Below are positions 4,881 through 6,282 of a stretch of 6,282 bases of DNA, one piece after another. The first letter of the stretch is position 1, and each line of letters opens with the position of its first letter. Location: contig CALFNC010000238.1 of assembly GCA_937902605.1 (NCBI GenBank), positions 1 through 6,282 of the forward strand, given 5' to 3'. Made by a program: the position numbers and the translations under genes. Under the pieces are notes generated by a model. That model saw only the letters and a list, made by a program, of their open reading frames with translations. It was not told the origin of the DNA and ran no database searches. Source of the DNA: an uncultured Acidobacteriota bacterium. GTDB taxonomy: Bacteria > Acidobacteriota > Thermoanaerobaculia > UBA5066.

Positions 4881-6092
4881 ATGGCGGAGCGCGTCGAAGG
4901 GCCGGGCCGAGCCGTGGCCGTCACCTCGCTGGGCGCCGTGACCGCGTTCGGAGCGGGGGTCGAGGCCTTCTGGAGAGGGGCGCTGGACGGCCGAAGCGGA
5001 ATCGCTCCCGTCACCCGCTTCTCCGCCGATCCTTACCGGTCCGGCGTCGCCGCGGAGATTCCCGCCGGGAGCCTCGTTCGCGAGATGGACGAGCTCGCCA
5101 CCGGCGCCTCCCCGGCGACGTGTCTGGCGTTCGCCGCGGCTCGGGAAGCGCTGAAGGGAGGTCGCGTCCCCGGCGCCCCGGAGCGCCTCGGAGTGGTCGT
5201 CGGGACGTCCATGGGAGGGAACGGCGCCTTCGTCGACTGGGTCCGGAACGGGACGGTGCCGGCCGTCCGGCGGTCGGAAGCCACTCTCTTCTCCGTCGCC
5301 TCTGATCTCGCGAGAGCGATCGGTGCGCGGGGACCCACCCTGGGTGTCTCGGTGGCCTGCGCCTCGGGAACCCTAGCGGTCGGCATCGGAGCCGACATGA
5401 TCCGGCGGGGAGAGTGCGACGCCGTCCTCGCGGGGGGCTTCGACGTGCTGTCGGAGTTCGTCTTCGCGGGATTCGACTCCCTGCGCGCGCTCTCCCCCTC
5501 GGCCGCCAGGCCCTTCGACCGGCGACGAGACGGGTTGACGCTCGGAGAAGGCGCCGCCTTCCTCCTCCTCGAGAAAGCCTCGCGGGTCGAGGAGCAGCGG
5601 CGGGTCCCTCTCGCCATCGTGCGCGGGTACGGTTCGGCGGCGGATGCGCACCACATGACGCGGCCCTCGCCCTCCGGGGAAGGGCTCGTTCGGGCCGTGA
5701 CCGCGGCGCTCTCCGACGCGTCGATCGTGCCCGAGGAGATCGGGTTCGTTAGCACGCACGGCACCGGGACGGTCTTCAACGACCGGATGGAGGCGGCCGC
5801 GTTCCGCACCCTCTTCGGCGAACGAGCGGATCGATTGCCGGTGACCTCGATCAAGGGAGCCGTCGGCCACACGCTGGGGGCCGCGGGGGCGATCGAGGCA
5901 TTGCTCTGTACCCTCGTCCTCGGACGGGGTGAGATTCCCCCCACTGCCGGTTTCGAGGAACCGGACCCCCAGTGCCCCCTCGACGTGGTGGCGGCGTCCC
6001 CGCGGCCGCTTCCCGTTTCGGTCCGCTACGTGCTGTCGACGTCCTCGGCGTTCGCCGGCACGAATGCGGCCTTAGTCTTCGAGCGCCCATGA
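4881..6092 (+). CDS. FabF-like beta-ketoacyl-[ACP] synthase
   Basis: Ketosynthases of this family extend an acyl chain by decarboxylative condensation with malonyl-ACP, in fatty acid or polyketide synthesis. The 403-residue product has the full Cys-His-His triad: Cys160 in VSVACASGT, His293 in STHGTGTVFND, and Lys325 plus His330 in SIKGAVGHTLGAAGA. DAHHMTRPSPSGEG at 255-268 and FAGTNAALVF at 391-400 are further family motifs; the usual GFGGTN reads AFAGTN here. The length is close to FabF (about 410). The frame is open upstream to 4473, but that part runs antisense to the neighbouring gene, so I start at ATG 4881; a GTG at 4872 is an alternative. Acyl carrier protein and other fatty acid genes are absent from the visible side, and a second ketosynthase gene overlaps its end, so a specialised pathway is more likely than the housekeeping FabF role. 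Confidence 0.92.
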   Translation: MAERVEGPGRAVAVTSLGAVTAFGAGVEAFWRGALDGRSGIAPVTRFSADPYRSGVAAEIPAGSLVREMDELATGASPATCLAFAAAREALKGGRVPGAPERLGVVVGTSMGGNGAFVDWVRNGTVPAVRRSEATLFSVASDLARAIGARGPTLGVSVACASGTLAVGIGADMIRRGECDAVLAGGFDVLSEFVFAGFDSLRALSPSAARPFDRRRDGLTLGEGAAFLLLEKASRVEEQRRVPLAIVRGYGSAADAHHMTRPSPSGEGLVRAVTAALSDASIVPEEIGFVSTHGTGTVFNDRMEAAAFRTLFGERADRLPVTSIKGAVGHTLGAAGAIEALLCTLVLGRGEIPPTAGFEEPDPQCPLDVVAASPRPLPVSVRYVLSTSSAFAGTNAALVFERP

Positions 6093-6282
6093 CGACCGTG
6101 CCCAGTGTCCGCGTCGCCGGAACCGGTCTCTGGCTTCCAGGTCGTGAAGGCGGCGAGCCCGCTCGTCCGCGGCTTCCGGTGGACATCTCCCGTCTCCGAC
6201 GGATGGACCGTTTTGCGCGGTCGGGGTTCTTTGCCGGGAGCCTTTCGCTCGTCGAGGCCGGAATCGTCCCCAACAAGCCTCC
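6089..6282 (+). CDS. Second ketosynthase-like protein, N-terminal part (partial, runs off right edge)
   Basis: An ATG at 6089 overlaps the stop of the preceding ketosynthase gene as ATGA, the usual sign of translational coupling. Sixty-four codons are visible. VRVAGTGLWLPG at 7-18 looks like the first strand of a thiolase/ketosynthase fold, and RRMDRFARSGFFAGSLSLVEAGI at 37-59 (shown in pieces: RRMDRFARS, then FFAGSLSLVEAGI) resembles the helix that precedes the acyl-enzyme half. The gap between the two is about 25 residues, against about 55 in the gene before, so the usual N-terminal region is shortened. The active-site cysteine lies beyond the window, so I cannot tell a catalytic ketosynthase from a chain-length-factor-like partner. 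Ketosynthase-like proteins with a short N terminus occur in aryl-polyene type clusters; that assignment is inference. Confidence 0.65.
   Translation, partial: MTTVPSVRVAGTGLWLPGREGGEPARPRLPVDISRLRRMDRFARSGFFAGSLSLVEAGIVPNKP

Noticed and set aside
1..6282. CRISPR arrays, insertion sequences, attachment sites
   Set aside because: No regularly spaced direct repeats of CRISPR length, transposase frames or terminal inverted repeats are visible.

Overview
The window is GC-rich (G/C strongly preferred at third codon positions) and bacterial. It carries an unusual gene mix: a citrate synthase of the mitochondrial/eukaryotic sequence type, a single-anchor type I signal peptidase, a short QueF, a divergent metallo-beta-lactamase-fold protein and a pair of coupled ketosynthase genes. 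That mix, and especially the citrate synthase type (known from Geobacter-like and acidobacterial lineages), suggests Acidobacteriota or a former deltaproteobacterial group. This is inference; no taxonomic marker is present.

Layout: (1) 1-359, minus strand: 5' part of a gene running off the left edge, with a TTG start behind a strong Shine-Dalgarno, one predicted membrane segment and then a long Pro/Ala/Ser linker. (2) 461-491: a 14-bp hairpin likely to end the citrate synthase transcript. (3) 530-1852, minus: complete citrate synthase with its catalytic triad. (4) 1853-2242: 390-bp leader/intergenic stretch with three related 9-mers spaced 21 and 42 bases apart. (5) 2243-2944, minus: signal peptidase I. 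(6) 3041-3439, plus: QueF of queuosine synthesis, divergent from the peptidase, with a perfect 7-bp hairpin abutting its start codon. (7) 3440-3871: gene-free convergent interval holding a terminator-like hairpin, two similar stem-within-stem modules exactly 60 bases apart with compensatory stem changes, and a heptamer tandem repeat. (8) 3872-4846, minus: exported metallo-beta-lactamase-fold protein that has lost several metal-binding residues. (9) 4881-6092, plus: complete FabF-like ketosynthase with an intact Cys-His-His triad. (10) 6089-6282, plus: start of a second ketosynthase-like gene overlapping the first by ATGA, cut by the right edge.

Citrate synthase, signal peptidase and QueF are housekeeping functions without an evident shared pathway. 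The two coupled ketosynthase genes look like the start of a fatty-acid/polyketide-type operon (aryl-polyene-like or KS/chain-length-factor-like) that continues to the right. The items most worth a second look are the paired RNA-like modules at 3682-3782, the apparent pseudo-enzyme at 3872-4846 and the ketosynthase pair.
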